From an uncultured Pedobacter sp. (lineage in GTDB: Bacteria; Bacteroidota; Bacteroidia; Sphingobacteriales; Sphingobacteriaceae), in NCBI GenBank assembly GCA_938008555.1, contig CALLKE010000166.1, positions 1 through 48,096 of the forward strand: DNA of 48,096 nucleotides. The letters run 5' to 3'. The notes beneath the pieces were generated by a model, which was not told the DNA's origin, did no database searches, and was given only the letters and a program-made list of their open reading frames with translations. Both the position numbers and the translations under genes were made by a program. Positions 7,930 to 17,345 of this stretch are shown here, in pieces. Within the stretch, counting starts at the first letter, position 1. Each line of letters begins with the position of its first letter.

Positions 7930-9534
7930 ATGGCAGAAGTAATTCGTATGCCCAAAATGAGCGATACCATGACTGAAGGAGTTATCGCAAAATGGCATAA
8001 AAAAATAGAAGACAAAATAAGCTCTGGTGATCTTGTTGCAGAAATTGAAACTGATAAAGCAACAATGGACTTTGAATCTTTTCAAGAAGGTACTTTACTA
8101 TACATTGGGGCTCAGGAAGGTCAAACTGTTCCAGTTGATTCTGTTATAGCCGTAATCGGCTCACCTGGTGAAGACTATAAATCCGTATTAAGTACCAGTA
8201 CTAAAAATTCAGTCTCTGCTGTAACAAAGCCTACTACAAAAGTTGAGTCGAAGTCAACGACTTCAAACAACGAAGTTTTTGATTTAAATGCTATAGATGC
8301 AACAGTTATTCGCATGCCACTACTCAGCGATACCATGACTGAAGGAGTTATCGCGGAATGGCATAAAAAAGTAGGTGACAAAGTAAGAAGTGATGACACT
8401 TTAGCCGATGTGGAAACAGATAAAGCAACCATGGAAGTTGTTGGTTATACAGAGGGAACTTTGCTCTATATTGGTGTAGAAAAAGGACAAGCAGCTAAAG
8501 TAAATACCATCATTGCAATTGTTGGTAAAGAAGGTACCGACATCACTCCACTTCTTAAAAATGAGTCAAAAGCTGAACCGACAAGCGAATCAACAAAAGC
8601 TGAACCGGCAACAAGCACTCCAGTAAAAGAAACGCCAGACCATAGTAAAAGCGACATACGTGTAAAAGCATCTCCACTAGCCCGTAAAATTGCCAAAGAA
8701 AAGGGGATAGACTTAGGCTTGGTAAAAGGAAGTGCAGAGGGCGGTCGCATTATTAAAAAAGATGTTGAAGAATATCAATCATCTCCAACCAACGAAGGTG
8801 CAAAATCAACGATAGAGGCTCAAGGTGCCAACATTCCATCCTACATCGGAGAAGAAAAATTCACCGAAAAGCCAATTTCTCAAATGCGTAAAGTAATTGC
8901 AAAACGACTTTCAGAAAGCTTATTTACCTCCCCACACTTCTACCTCACCATGTCTATTGATATGGAATCGGCAATGACAGCTCGTGCAAAAATGAACGAG
9001 TTTTCTCAAGTGAAAATATCCTTCAATGATATGATCATCAAAGCGGTAGCAATTGGTTTAAAGCAACACCCTCATGTAAACTCATCTTGGCTAGAAGATA
9101 AAATACGTTATAACGAACATGTCAACATTGGTGTAGCTGTAGCTGTTGAAGATGGGTTACTGGTTCCCGTGGTTCGCTTTGCAGATGGCAAATCCTTGTC
9201 TCATATTTCAATGGAAGTAAAAGACTTTGCTCAACGCGCTAAAGCCAAGAAGTTACAACCCTCAGATTGGGAAGGCTCTACCTTTACAATTTCTAATTTG
9301 GGAATGTTTGGCATTGATGAATTCACAGCAATAATCAACCCTCCAGATGCATGTATTCTAGCTATTGGAGGCATTCAACAAGTCCCCGTTATTAAAAATA
9401 ATGTACTTGCAGCAGGTCATATAATGAAAGTGACCCTAAGCTGTGACCATCGTGTAGTAGATGGTGCAACAGGAGCTGCATTTTTACAAACACTCAAGTC
9501 TTTATTAGAGGAACCTGTAAGATTATTGGTTTAA
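7930..9534 (+). CDS. pdhC: Dihydrolipoyl acetyltransferase (E2) with two lipoyl domains
   Basis: E2 transfers the acetyl group from lipoamide to coenzyme A and forms the core of the pyruvate dehydrogenase complex. Two lipoyl domains are visible, each with ETDKATM, giving lipoylation sites Lys43 and Lys165. A Pro/Ala/Thr/Ser-rich linker (about 210-240) follows, then a peripheral subunit-binding domain (KASPLARKIAKEKGIDL, about 246-282) and the catalytic acyltransferase domain (about 305-534) with DHRVVDG near the C-terminus. The two lipoyl units are spaced exactly 122 residues apart and share a 29-base identical stretch. The gene is co-transcribed with pdhA and ends at a long hairpin. Confidence 0.94.
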   Translation: MAEVIRMPKMSDTMTEGVIAKWHKKIEDKISSGDLVAEIETDKATMDFESFQEGTLLYIGAQEGQTVPVDSVIAVIGSPGEDYKSVLSTSTKNSVSAVTKPTTKVESKSTTSNNEVFDLNAIDATVIRMPLLSDTMTEGVIAEWHKKVGDKVRSDDTLADVETDKATMEVVGYTEGTLLYIGVEKGQAAKVNTIIAIVGKEGTDITPLLKNESKAEPTSESTKAEPATSTPVKETPDHSKSDIRVKASPLARKIAKEKGIDLGLVKGSAEGGRIIKKDVEEYQSSPTNEGAKSTIEAQGANIPSYIGEEKFTEKPISQMRKVIAKRLSESLFTSPHFYLTMSIDMESAMTARAKMNEFSQVKISFNDMIIKAVAIGLKQHPHVNSSWLEDKIRYNEHVNIGVAVAVEDGLLVPVVRFADGKSLSHISMEVKDFAQRAKAKKLQPSDWEGSTFTISNLGMFGIDEFTAIINPPDACILAIGGIQQVPVIKNNVLAAGHIMKVTLSCDHRVVDGATGAAFLQTLKSLLEEPVRLLV

Positions 9535-9555
9535 TAATAGCTTCCACTCCTCAAA

Positions 9556-9612
9556 ACGTGAAATAAAAAGGGGACTTCAATACTGCATTGAAGTCCCCTT
9601 TTTATTTCACGT
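9556..9612. terminator. Perfect 26-bp-arm hairpin between convergent pdhC and infB
   Basis: Arms 9556-9581 and 9587-9612 are perfectly complementary around a five-base loop (ACTGC). The core AGGGGACTTCAAT is flanked by A-rich and T-rich tracts, so it can work as a terminator in both directions. It follows the pdhC stop by about 20 bases. Confidence 0.85.
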
Positions 9613-9644
9613 CGAATTTCTCTAAAAGACCAATCAACCTTAAG

Positions 9645-9701
9645 TCAGTACAATAAAAAAGTGAACTATCGGTTAAATAGTTCACTTTTTTATTGTACTG
9701 A
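9645..9701. terminator. Second perfect 25-bp-arm hairpin, infB side
   Basis: Arms 9645-9669 and 9677-9701 are perfectly complementary around a seven-base loop. Each arm contains an A/T run flanking GTGAACTA. It lies 19 bases beyond the end of infB on the minus strand and can end the rimP-nusA-infB transcript; it is bidirectional by symmetry. Confidence 0.8.
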
Positions 9702-9719
9702 TAATATGCAACAGCACAC

Positions 9720-12692
9720 TTATAGTTTACGTTTAACCTCTACTTGTTCATATGATTCTACAATATCTCCAACTTCAATATTATTGAAATTGTGAATGTT
9801 TAATCCACACTCATAGCCTGATGCTACCTCTTTTACATCATCCTTGAAGCGTTTTAATGAAGCTAGTTCACCTGAATAAATAACAACACCATCTCGAATG
9901 ATACGCACCTTACTATTACGTGTTATCTTACCATCTAAGACCATACAACCTGCAACTGTTCCAACTTTCGTGATCTTGAATACTTCTCTGATTTCAACGT
10001 TTGAAGTAATTTTTTCCTCAAATTCTGGTGCAAGCATACCCTCCATAGCTGCTTTTACTTCATTGATCGCATCATAAATGATAGAATACAAGCGAATATC
10101 TATTTGCTCATGCTCTGCCAATTTACGTGCATTGGCTGATGGACGTACCTGAAAACCAATAATAATTGCATCGGACGCAGAAGCTAACAATACATCTGAT
10201 TCCGAGATTTGACCAACAGATTTGTGAATAATATTTACCTGGATTTGCTCTGTTGATAATTTCAATAAAGAATCAGATAGTGCTTCGATAGAACCATCCA
10301 CATCACCTTTGACAATTATATTTAACTCTTTAAAGCTACCAATAGCCAAACGACGTCCTATTTCATCTAACGTAATATGCTTCTGAGTTCGAAGGCCTTG
10401 CTCTCGCTGTAATTGTAAACGCTTATTAGCTATTTCACGTGCCTCAACTTCACTTTCGATCACATTAAATCTATCACCAGATGTTGGTGCTCCTTGCATC
10501 CCAAGCACTTGAACAGGAGTAGCAGGACCAGCATAATCTATTTTCTGCCCACGCTCATTATGTAGAGCTTTCACTCTACCACTATAACATCCTGCTAAAA
10601 TTGGATCACCTACACGCAAAGTTCCTGCCTGAATCAATACAGTGGTAACAATTCCTCTTCCTTTATCTAGGGCTGCTTCAATGATTGTACCAACAGCACG
10701 CTTATTAGGATTGGCTTTTAAATCTAACAATTCCGCTTCAAGCAATACTTTTTCTAAGAGCAGATCTACACCTAGACCTGTTTTACCTGAAATTTCTTGG
10801 CTTTGATATTTACCCCCCCAATCCTCAACAAGAATATTCATAGTTGATAATTGTTCGCGGATTTTTTCGGTATTAGCACCTGGTTTATCTACCTTGCTAA
10901 ATGCAAACACGATAGGTACACCTGCTGCCTGGGCATGATTGATGGCTTCTCTTGTTTGAGGCATCACACTATCGTCCGCCGCAATTACAATAATTGCAAT
11001 ATCAGTTACTTTAGCACCTCTAGCACGCATAGCCGTAAATGCCTCGTGACCAGGGGTATCTAAAAATGTGATTTTACGTCCGTTTTCTAATGTTACTTCA
11101 TATGCCCCAATGTGCTGTGTAATTCCCCCAGCCTCGCCTGCAATCACATTCGTTTTACGAACAAAATCTAACAATGAAGTCTTACCATGATCCACATGGC
11201 CCATTACTGTAACAATAGGAGCTCGTGGAAGCATATCCTCAGGCTTATCTACTTCTTCTAACGTAAGGGTTTCCTCATCTTCTGGTTTCACAAATTCTAC
11301 TTCATAGCCAAACTCATCAGCAACAATCGTAAGTGTTTCAGCATCTAGACGTTGATTAATGGATACGAACATACCCAAACTCATACAAGTAGAGATAACT
11401 TGTGTAACCGAAACATCTAGCATACTAGCTAGCTCGTTCGCTGTAACAAACTCTGTTACTTTTAATGTTTTAGATTGTAGCTCGCGCTCCATTGCAGCTT
11501 CTTCAGCTGTATGTGCAACATCATCACGTTTCTGACGGCGTAGCTTAGCTCGTTGTGCAAATTTTCCCGACTTACCGGCACCACTTAAGCGAGCAAGTGT
11601 TGCCTTAATTTGGTCTTGTATTTCTTTATCTGTAGGTTCTACTTTGGGTGCTTCTGGCATCCGGGACCTATTTCTAAAATCAGGTCGAGAGCCTTGTTGT
11701 CCCCCTCTATGAGGAGGAGTACTATTTCTATTTCTGAAATCAGGTCGAGTACCTTGGTTTTGGCCTGTACTTGGCTGTGCAGCTGGATTAGGTCGATTAC
11801 CTGCTAAAGGGCCACCTATTTGATTGTCTTTACGTTTACGTTTACGTTTCTGATCTGATCCAGCTATGTTAGATGAAGATGCAATAGGCTGTCCTTTCCG
11901 TGGTGGTGCAACAGGCAGCTCTATTTTTCCCACAACATTAGGGCCTGTTAAGCGGTTTGCTCTGGCACGAATAATATCATCTTCTGGCTTCACTTCAGGC
12001 AACTCTGCAGGAACTGACTTTGGTATTTCTCCCAATATCTCCACTATCTTTTCTTGTTCTGGCGCCTGAATTTTATTCTCTTTAGTAAGATCAAGTTTTT
12101 CACCAGATGCATTTTCAGCCATCAGCACTACAGGCTCATCAACATTTGGGGTCTCTAAAAGATCAGGGGTGGTAGCTTCAGGTTGTTGAATAGTTTTTTT
12201 ATCGGGCCGGGTTCGATTATTTAACTCAGACAAGTCAATTTTCCCAACCACTTTCACACCCGGCAAAACCGTATCCTCTGTCTTATGAGACTGTTCAGCC
12301 ATATCGTCAACAAGAAGAGCAGAAGACTCTTTCGGCTTTTCTGCTTCTATTGTAGAAGCCGGTGTAGGTGTAAATGAACTTACATTTTTAATCAGAACCT
12401 CTTCTTGTTGTTCAGCATCTTTATTAAGGTGTGGGACTTCCACACTTTCAGGAATAGCAACGGGTTCATCACGACGAATTTTTCCAATAACGATTTGTTT
12501 GGCTTCTTCTCTTACGATCTTATCTCCCTGAAACTCTTTTAAGAGAACAAGGTACATCTCATCCGTAAGTTTGGTATTTGGACGTGCGTCTATAGAGAAG
12601 CCCTTTTTCCCCAAAAAATCGACTGCAGTGGATAAACCAATATTCAGCTCCTTTGCAGCTTTAAGTAAATTCGTGTTTTTACCGTCTGACAT
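9720..12692 (-). CDS. infB: Translation initiation factor IF-2
   Basis: IF-2 is the GTPase that places initiator fMet-tRNA on the 30S subunit and promotes subunit joining. At 990 residues it is a long form. An N-terminal IF2_N-like segment (LLKAAKELNIGLSTAVDFL) leads into a long, low-complexity, acidic then Arg/Asn/Pro-rich linker to about residue 400, followed by a second IF2_N-like segment. The G domain then shows GHVDHGKTSLLDFVRK, DTPGHEAFTAMRARGA and FSKVDKPGAN. The C-terminal part ends in the usual domains with ASLKRFKDDVKEV and CGLNIHNFNNIEVGD. It is the last gene of rimP-nusA-infB, and its end faces the long hairpins. Confidence 0.97.
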   Translation of the reverse strand: MSDGKNTNLLKAAKELNIGLSTAVDFLGKKGFSIDARPNTKLTDEMYLVLLKEFQGDKIVREEAKQIVIGKIRRDEPVAIPESVEVPHLNKDAEQQEEVLIKNVSSFTPTPASTIEAEKPKESSALLVDDMAEQSHKTEDTVLPGVKVVGKIDLSELNNRTRPDKKTIQQPEATTPDLLETPNVDEPVVLMAENASGEKLDLTKENKIQAPEQEKIVEILGEIPKSVPAELPEVKPEDDIIRARANRLTGPNVVGKIELPVAPPRKGQPIASSSNIAGSDQKRKRKRKDNQIGGPLAGNRPNPAAQPSTGQNQGTRPDFRNRNSTPPHRGGQQGSRPDFRNRSRMPEAPKVEPTDKEIQDQIKATLARLSGAGKSGKFAQRAKLRRQKRDDVAHTAEEAAMERELQSKTLKVTEFVTANELASMLDVSVTQVISTCMSLGMFVSINQRLDAETLTIVADEFGYEVEFVKPEDEETLTLEEVDKPEDMLPRAPIVTVMGHVDHGKTSLLDFVRKTNVIAGEAGGITQHIGAYEVTLENGRKITFLDTPGHEAFTAMRARGAKVTDIAIIVIAADDSVMPQTREAINHAQAAGVPIVFAFSKVDKPGANTEKIREQLSTMNILVEDWGGKYQSQEISGKTGLGVDLLLEKVLLEAELLDLKANPNKRAVGTIIEAALDKGRGIVTTVLIQAGTLRVGDPILAGCYSGRVKALHNERGQKIDYAGPATPVQVLGMQGAPTSGDRFNVIESEVEAREIANKRLQLQREQGLRTQKHITLDEIGRRLAIGSFKELNIIVKGDVDGSIEALSDSLLKLSTEQIQVNIIHKSVGQISESDVLLASASDAIIIGFQVRPSANARKLAEHEQIDIRLYSIIYDAINEVKAAMEGMLAPEFEEKITSNVEIREVFKITKVGTVAGCMVLDGKITRNSKVRIIRDGVVIYSGELASLKRFKDDVKEVASGYECGLNIHNFNNIEVGDIVESYEQVEVKRKL

Positions 12693-12761
12693 TTATTCTT
12701 TTACCTCGCTTATTTATACAAAAGTACATTTATGTTCTGATAATAGCAGAACATACCACTG

Positions 12762-13997
12762 TTATTCAAACTCTGATCGCAAAATCTCCATCACATCTTT
12801 TACCGTACTCTCCTCTAAATCGGTACGTTTAACAAGTTCATCAACAGAAAGATCTAGCACAGACTTTGCTGTATCTAAGCCAATGCGTTTTAGTTCATCA
12901 ATAACCCAATCTTCTATTTCATCAGAAAATTCTTCTATATCCACGTCCTCATCATCATCAGCAGATTCACGATAAACGTCGATCTCGTAGCCCGTTAGTT
13001 TACTAGCAAGCTTAATATTCTGTCCACCACGACCAATGGCCAACGAAACCTGATCTGGCTTTAAATATACAGCTGCTCTCTTTTCTTGATCGTCTAGTTT
13101 GATACTCGTAATCTTTGCTGGACTTAGTGCACGTTGAACGTATAATGATGCATTATTAGTAAAATTAATGACATCAATATTCTCATTTTTTAACTCACGA
13201 ACAATGCCATGTATGCGTGATCCTTTCATTCCAACACAAGCTCCAACAGGGTCAATACGATCGTCGTATGACTCAACTGCAATTTTAGCCCGCTCACCAG
13301 GTTCACGAACAATTTTTTTAATTGTGATCAGTCCATCGAAAATCTCTGGAACCTCCATTTCAAACAAGCGCTGTAAAAACTTAGGAGAAGTACGAGAGAT
13401 AATAATTTTGGGATTATTGCTTATCATCTCTACTTTATCAACTACTGCCCGAACAGTATCTCCCTTCTTAAAATAGTCAGCAGGTATCTGTTCTGTTTTT
13501 GGTAAAAGAAGCTCATTCCCCTCATCATCTAAAATAAGCGCTTCCTTTTTCCAAACTTGATAAACCTCACCAGTCACTATTTCACCCTCGCGATCTTTAT
13601 ATTTTTTGAAGATATTATCTTTTTCTAGTTCAAGTATTTTGGATACTAGTGTTTGACGAGCAGCCAGAATTGCCCTGCGGCCAAAACTTTCTAATGTAAT
13701 CTGCTCGATAAAATCATCACCTATCTCTAAATCTTGATCTATTTTTTTAGCTTCAGCTAATTCTATCTCTAAATCATCGTCCTCTGAGAATTCGTCTTCT
13801 ACAACTACCCGTGTACGCCAAATTTCTAAGTCTCCGTTGTCTGGATTGACAATAATATCACAATTTTCATCTGTGCCATATCTCTTACGCAACATGCTCC
13901 GGAACACTTCTTCCAATACACTAATAACCGTAGGACGGTCAATGTTTTTAAAGTCTTTAAACTCTTGGAATGAATCGATTAAATTAATATTGCTCAT
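12762..13997 (-). CDS. nusA: Transcription termination/antitermination protein NusA
   Basis: NusA binds RNA polymerase and nascent RNA and modulates pausing, termination and antitermination. The 411-residue protein shows an N-terminal RNA-polymerase-binding domain (about 1-125), an S1 domain (GEIVTGEVYQVWKKEALI, about 135-200) and KH domains with DPVGACVGMKGSRIHGIVREL and VSLAIGRGGQNIKLASKL. A short acidic C-terminal tail carries a helix-hairpin-helix-like end (IGLDTAKSVLDLSVDELVKR). It starts five bases before the rimP stop and sits in the conserved rimP-nusA-infB order. Confidence 0.96.
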   Translation of the reverse strand: MSNINLIDSFQEFKDFKNIDRPTVISVLEEVFRSMLRKRYGTDENCDIIVNPDNGDLEIWRTRVVVEDEFSEDDDLEIELAEAKKIDQDLEIGDDFIEQITLESFGRRAILAARQTLVSKILELEKDNIFKKYKDREGEIVTGEVYQVWKKEALILDDEGNELLLPKTEQIPADYFKKGDTVRAVVDKVEMISNNPKIIISRTSPKFLQRLFEMEVPEIFDGLITIKKIVREPGERAKIAVESYDDRIDPVGACVGMKGSRIHGIVRELKNENIDVINFTNNASLYVQRALSPAKITSIKLDDQEKRAAVYLKPDQVSLAIGRGGQNIKLASKLTGYEIDVYRESADDDEDVDIEEFSDEIEDWVIDELKRIGLDTAKSVLDLSVDELVKRTDLEESTVKDVMEILRSEFE

Positions 13998-14001
13998 TTT
14001 A

Positions 14002-14466
14002 TTACTTAAATGAAATTAGAACCTTAGTTTCTGCTATTTGATCAAAGGGCATAAAACTTTCAATCAGCTGGGCCCTCTGTCCTTTTTCCTTACTATCCGT
14101 GGCTAATTTAATTCCTATATCATCCACCTCTATTAACTTGCCTTTGCATATTGTCTGATCTTTTAATTTGACACTCAAATTTCGATTCACATTTTTCTTA
14201 TACTGCCGAAAAGAAATCAAGGGTGTATCAATTCCCGGCGAAGAGACTTCCAGATTATATGCCTGATCAATTGCATTTTCTTCCTCGAGATGAAAACCAA
14301 CATGTCTACTTATTGCTACACAATCTTTAATATCAACTCCTTGGTCCCCATCAATTAAAATAATCAATTGACCGTTAGAATGCATTTTTATATCCACTAA
14401 AAATAAATCCGAGCGATTACTTATTTTTTCTTCAACTAATTGTTGAACCCGTCTTTCAATATTCAT
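14002..14466 (-). CDS. rimP: Ribosome maturation factor RimP
   Basis: RimP assists assembly of the 30S subunit. The 154-residue length is normal for the family. The motif LEVSSPGIDTPL in the middle of the protein is diagnostic of RimP, and KDCVAISRHVGFHLEEE precedes it. The C-terminal SH3-like part is KLIEVDDIGIKLATD. It is the first gene of the rimP-nusA-infB operon, separated from the upstream TonB receptor gene by a strong hairpin at 14504-14534. Confidence 0.92.
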   Translation of the reverse strand: MNIERRVQQLVEEKISNRSDLFLVDIKMHSNGQLIILIDGDQGVDIKDCVAISRHVGFHLEEENAIDQAYNLEVSSPGIDTPLISFRQYKKNVNRNLSVKLKDQTICKGKLIEVDDIGIKLATDSKEKGQRAQLIESFMPFDQIAETKVLISFK

Positions 14467-14503
14467 TACAACCGTTCGTAACCTTTTTAAAATTTACAGG
14501 TAA

Positions 14504-14534
14504 AAAAAGAGGGGGCAGACTGCCCCCTCTTTTT
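14504..14534 (-). terminator. Rho-independent terminator after the TonB receptor gene
   Basis: A GC-rich stem (AGAGGGGGCA against TGCCCCCTCT) with a three-base loop is flanked by A and T runs. The arms are 14504-14517 and 14521-14534. On the minus strand it follows the receptor stop codon by about 50 bases and insulates the rimP operon. Confidence 0.85.
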
Positions 14535-14581
14535 AGATTGCTGCAAATGTAGACATTATTTGCTTGTCTAACAAATAATGT

Positions 14582-16930
14582 CTACCACCTCTTTATGCTA
14601 AGTGGCATAAAAACTCCAAATATGATATTTCTTCCAGGATTATAAATTCCCAAGTCGGGTCTTGTTACATCCAAGCGACCTGGCTTCAATTGACTAAGCG
14701 CATTGTAATATTTTTGATCAGCTAAGTTCTTGGCAGCAATATATAAAGTAAGTTGTTGTCTTTTAAGACGAATGGTAGTCCCTACTCCCACATCAATTAA
14801 GCTATATCCAATTGTTGCTGTTTCAAAATCATCAACTCTATTTTGGTTAAAATAGTTATCCAAAGCAACAAAAATGTATGATTTACTTAACCCCTTAATG
14901 GTTGGTTCAAACTTAAGTTCATTCCGCAAATTCGCAGCGGGAATAAGAGGCAAAGGCTTGTTGAGTGTTCTGTTCTTGGCAAATACGTACGAAAATATAT
15001 TCTCGAAATGAACATATTTTACAGGATGAACTGTAAAAGAGGCCTCAACCCCACGCAATGCAGCATCATTTTGAACAAATCGATAAACAGGAATGTTGTC
15101 TGGTCCTACTAGTATGGTTTCTTGGTTTGTATTTATGTAGTAGATATAATTGTTGATATAGTTTAGAAACCCACCTAAACTCGCCTCTAGTTGATCAGAG
15201 CTGTAGGAAAAAGAGGCATCAACCTGATAGCTCCGCTCTGGGCTAAGATTAGGATTACCTATTTCATACCTAAATGTCCCTTCATGTACTCCATTAGAAG
15301 CAAGTTCAGCAATGTTTGCTCCCCGAAATGCTGTTCCCGCATTGGTTTTGAAGCTTAGATATTTTCCACATTCTTGGGTAAAACCAAGTGCTCCACTCAC
15401 ATTAGAAACATTGTTTTTAAATGCAGGATATATTAAAGTACCCAATCGATTTAAATACTGCATTCCATCCAACCCACGATAATCCCATCTAATCCCTCCA
15501 TCAACAGTTCTGGTAGACCAAGTTTTTTTAAGGTAGGCGAATAGGCCAACTGCGCTAGAATGATAACTTGGAATCAATGTGCTATTAGCCTTTACACTTG
15601 TATTATCTCCATATTGAAACTCTGCTGATGTACCTAATACAGGCTCCCAGCCATTTTTCTCCTTGAAATAATATTTAAGATCATAGCTATATGCATTTAA
15701 GTCCAAGTAAAGACTCGTTGAATTAGGATCTGGTATTTCCTGACGTATATTACGCTGATAGCCAAATACCGACTTAATCTTACCCTCTCCTAACTGAATA
15801 TTACTGTTGACTGCTACTTTAAGATGACGAACATCTTGATTAGGGAAAGATAGTCTACGGTCTTTAAAGTCACTATTAGAATACACACCCATATTCCCAT
15901 TTGTAAAAATAGCATTGGCATTTGTAGTACCTGTTATATTGTCAGGATCATAAAAACCAATCTTATCATGAAAACTTGAGAAATCAAGATGCACATAGCC
16001 CCAGGGCCTATTTAGCCCTGCTTGCAGGTCATAATTGGCTTCGATATATCCTGAGTTTGGATAATATCCAGTAGGAGTCTGAAAAGAGTATGCATTTTTA
16101 TACGTTCCATGTACGCGATAAACAAAACCATTTCGATTTTCAGCAAACATTAATGAATTAGAAGTAAGTCCACTATTCGTATTGTAATTAGATAAAAACT
16201 CTGCATGCATACGTCCCTCTGGATCTGGAACCGGTACCGGATTTTCAATATTAATCACTCCACCCAAAGCATCAGACCCATATAGTAAGCTAGCCGCACC
16301 ACGTAACACCTCCACACGCCCCGCACTAAACTGATCTATTTCGATGCCGTGTTCATCTCCAAACTGATTCCCTTCTTGTTTTACACCATTCGCAACAGTT
16401 ACTACTCGATTGTAACTCAAACCCCGGATCACGGGTTTTGAAATTGCATTACCCGTTGTAATCTGTGATACTCCAGGCACATGAGAAATCGCATCGATAA
16501 TATTATTTGCCGGCTTAGTTAATAAATCTTCATGTGAAACGATACTTGCTGATGTACTATTCTTCTTATTACTCGCGCTGAATGCAGTACCTGTTATGAC
16601 TACTTCTTTGACCTCTATTGTACTGGGCGATAAAATAAAATCAAACGAAGAGGTAGTGCTTAAATCAACAATCTGCGTAAGTGTCTGATAACCAATAAAT
16701 GTCACCTCCAATAACACGCGCCCTTTACGAGCAAGATGATTAAAAATGAATTCGCCTTTATCATTTGTGACAACAGACAAACGCAATTCAGGAATACTGA
16801 CCGTAACTCCTGGTATTCCATTTTTTGTGTTCACATCAGTAACCTTTCCCCCCAATTTAACGGTCGATGCAAAGGTGAATGCATGTAAAGCAATAAAAAG
16901 TACGGCAATTGAAAATATTTTTAGCTTCAT
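14582..16930 (-). CDS. TonB-dependent outer membrane receptor with carboxypeptidase-regulatory-like N-terminal domain
   Basis: The 782-residue protein has a signal peptide (MKLKIFSIAVLFIALHAFTFAS), then a CarboxypepD_reg-like domain (about 24-105; GKVTDVNTKNGIPGVTVSI). A plug domain (about 115-230) follows with VVITGTAF, VPGVSQITTGNAISKPVIRGL, RVEVLRGAASLLYGSDALGGVINI and an acidic/His loop GDEHGIEID. The remainder is a 22-strand barrel with the typical TonB signature (NLSPERSYQVDASFSY). It ends in a short hydrophobic strand. The substrate is unknown; the plug resembles the group that includes the zinc receptor ZnuD, but this is weak inference. Being neither paired with a SusD gene nor in an operon, it is not a SusC-type glycan receptor. 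Confidence 0.88.
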   Translation of the reverse strand: MKLKIFSIAVLFIALHAFTFASTVKLGGKVTDVNTKNGIPGVTVSIPELRLSVVTNDKGEFIFNHLARKGRVLLEVTFIGYQTLTQIVDLSTTSSFDFILSPSTIEVKEVVITGTAFSASNKKNSTSASIVSHEDLLTKPANNIIDAISHVPGVSQITTGNAISKPVIRGLSYNRVVTVANGVKQEGNQFGDEHGIEIDQFSAGRVEVLRGAASLLYGSDALGGVINIENPVPVPDPEGRMHAEFLSNYNTNSGLTSNSLMFAENRNGFVYRVHGTYKNAYSFQTPTGYYPNSGYIEANYDLQAGLNRPWGYVHLDFSSFHDKIGFYDPDNITGTTNANAIFTNGNMGVYSNSDFKDRRLSFPNQDVRHLKVAVNSNIQLGEGKIKSVFGYQRNIRQEIPDPNSTSLYLDLNAYSYDLKYYFKEKNGWEPVLGTSAEFQYGDNTSVKANSTLIPSYHSSAVGLFAYLKKTWSTRTVDGGIRWDYRGLDGMQYLNRLGTLIYPAFKNNVSNVSGALGFTQECGKYLSFKTNAGTAFRGANIAELASNGVHEGTFRYEIGNPNLSPERSYQVDASFSYSSDQLEASLGGFLNYINNYIYYINTNQETILVGPDNIPVYRFVQNDAALRGVEASFTVHPVKYVHFENIFSYVFAKNRTLNKPLPLIPAANLRNELKFEPTIKGLSKSYIFVALDNYFNQNRVDDFETATIGYSLIDVGVGTTIRLKRQQLTLYIAAKNLADQKYYNALSQLKPGRLDVTRPDLGIYNPGRNIIFGVFMPLSIKRW

Positions 16931-17345
16931 TTGGTTAGTTGCATGTAAATATACAGATGAATAAAAGCCTGTTGCTCGATCGCAACGAGCACAAGTTTAT
17001 AAATAAATAATATTAACTCAAAATTAAACAAAACTGACCCCCATCCACACAAAATCCACTTTCTGAATAATTCGGTTATCACTTTTCACTAATACAGACT
17101 TTTGTAGATGATAAGCCATAATGATATTTAGAATTACCTAAAAGTGTATGACAAATGTACATCCAAACCAAATCTTATCGTTTTATTTTTTGCCTAAGAT
17201 AAAGAATAAGAAGCCAGCAGTAAAGCACAACGAAATGAAGATTTAAAATGAGCTCTTTTTCCACCCAATTAGCTTACATAATAGTTTCATACCTTACAAA
17301 TGAAATGACAAAAGCAGCAATTCATTATTATTAGAACACACTTTA
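16931..17345. other. Divergent intergenic region, TonB receptor / hutU
   Basis: This 415-base AT-rich region carries no convincing gene. It must hold the promoters of the divergent receptor gene and hutU. I saw no clear operator palindrome and no riboswitch-like fold. Confidence 0.5.

Noticed and set aside
12571..12975. Plus-strand Ser-rich open frame across the infB/nusA junction
   Set aside because: It overlaps two well-supported genes on the other strand and is low-complexity antisense of acidic segments.
16931..17345. Riboswitch upstream of the TonB receptor or hutU
   Set aside because: Searched by eye for cobalamin-type and other conserved cores and saw none.
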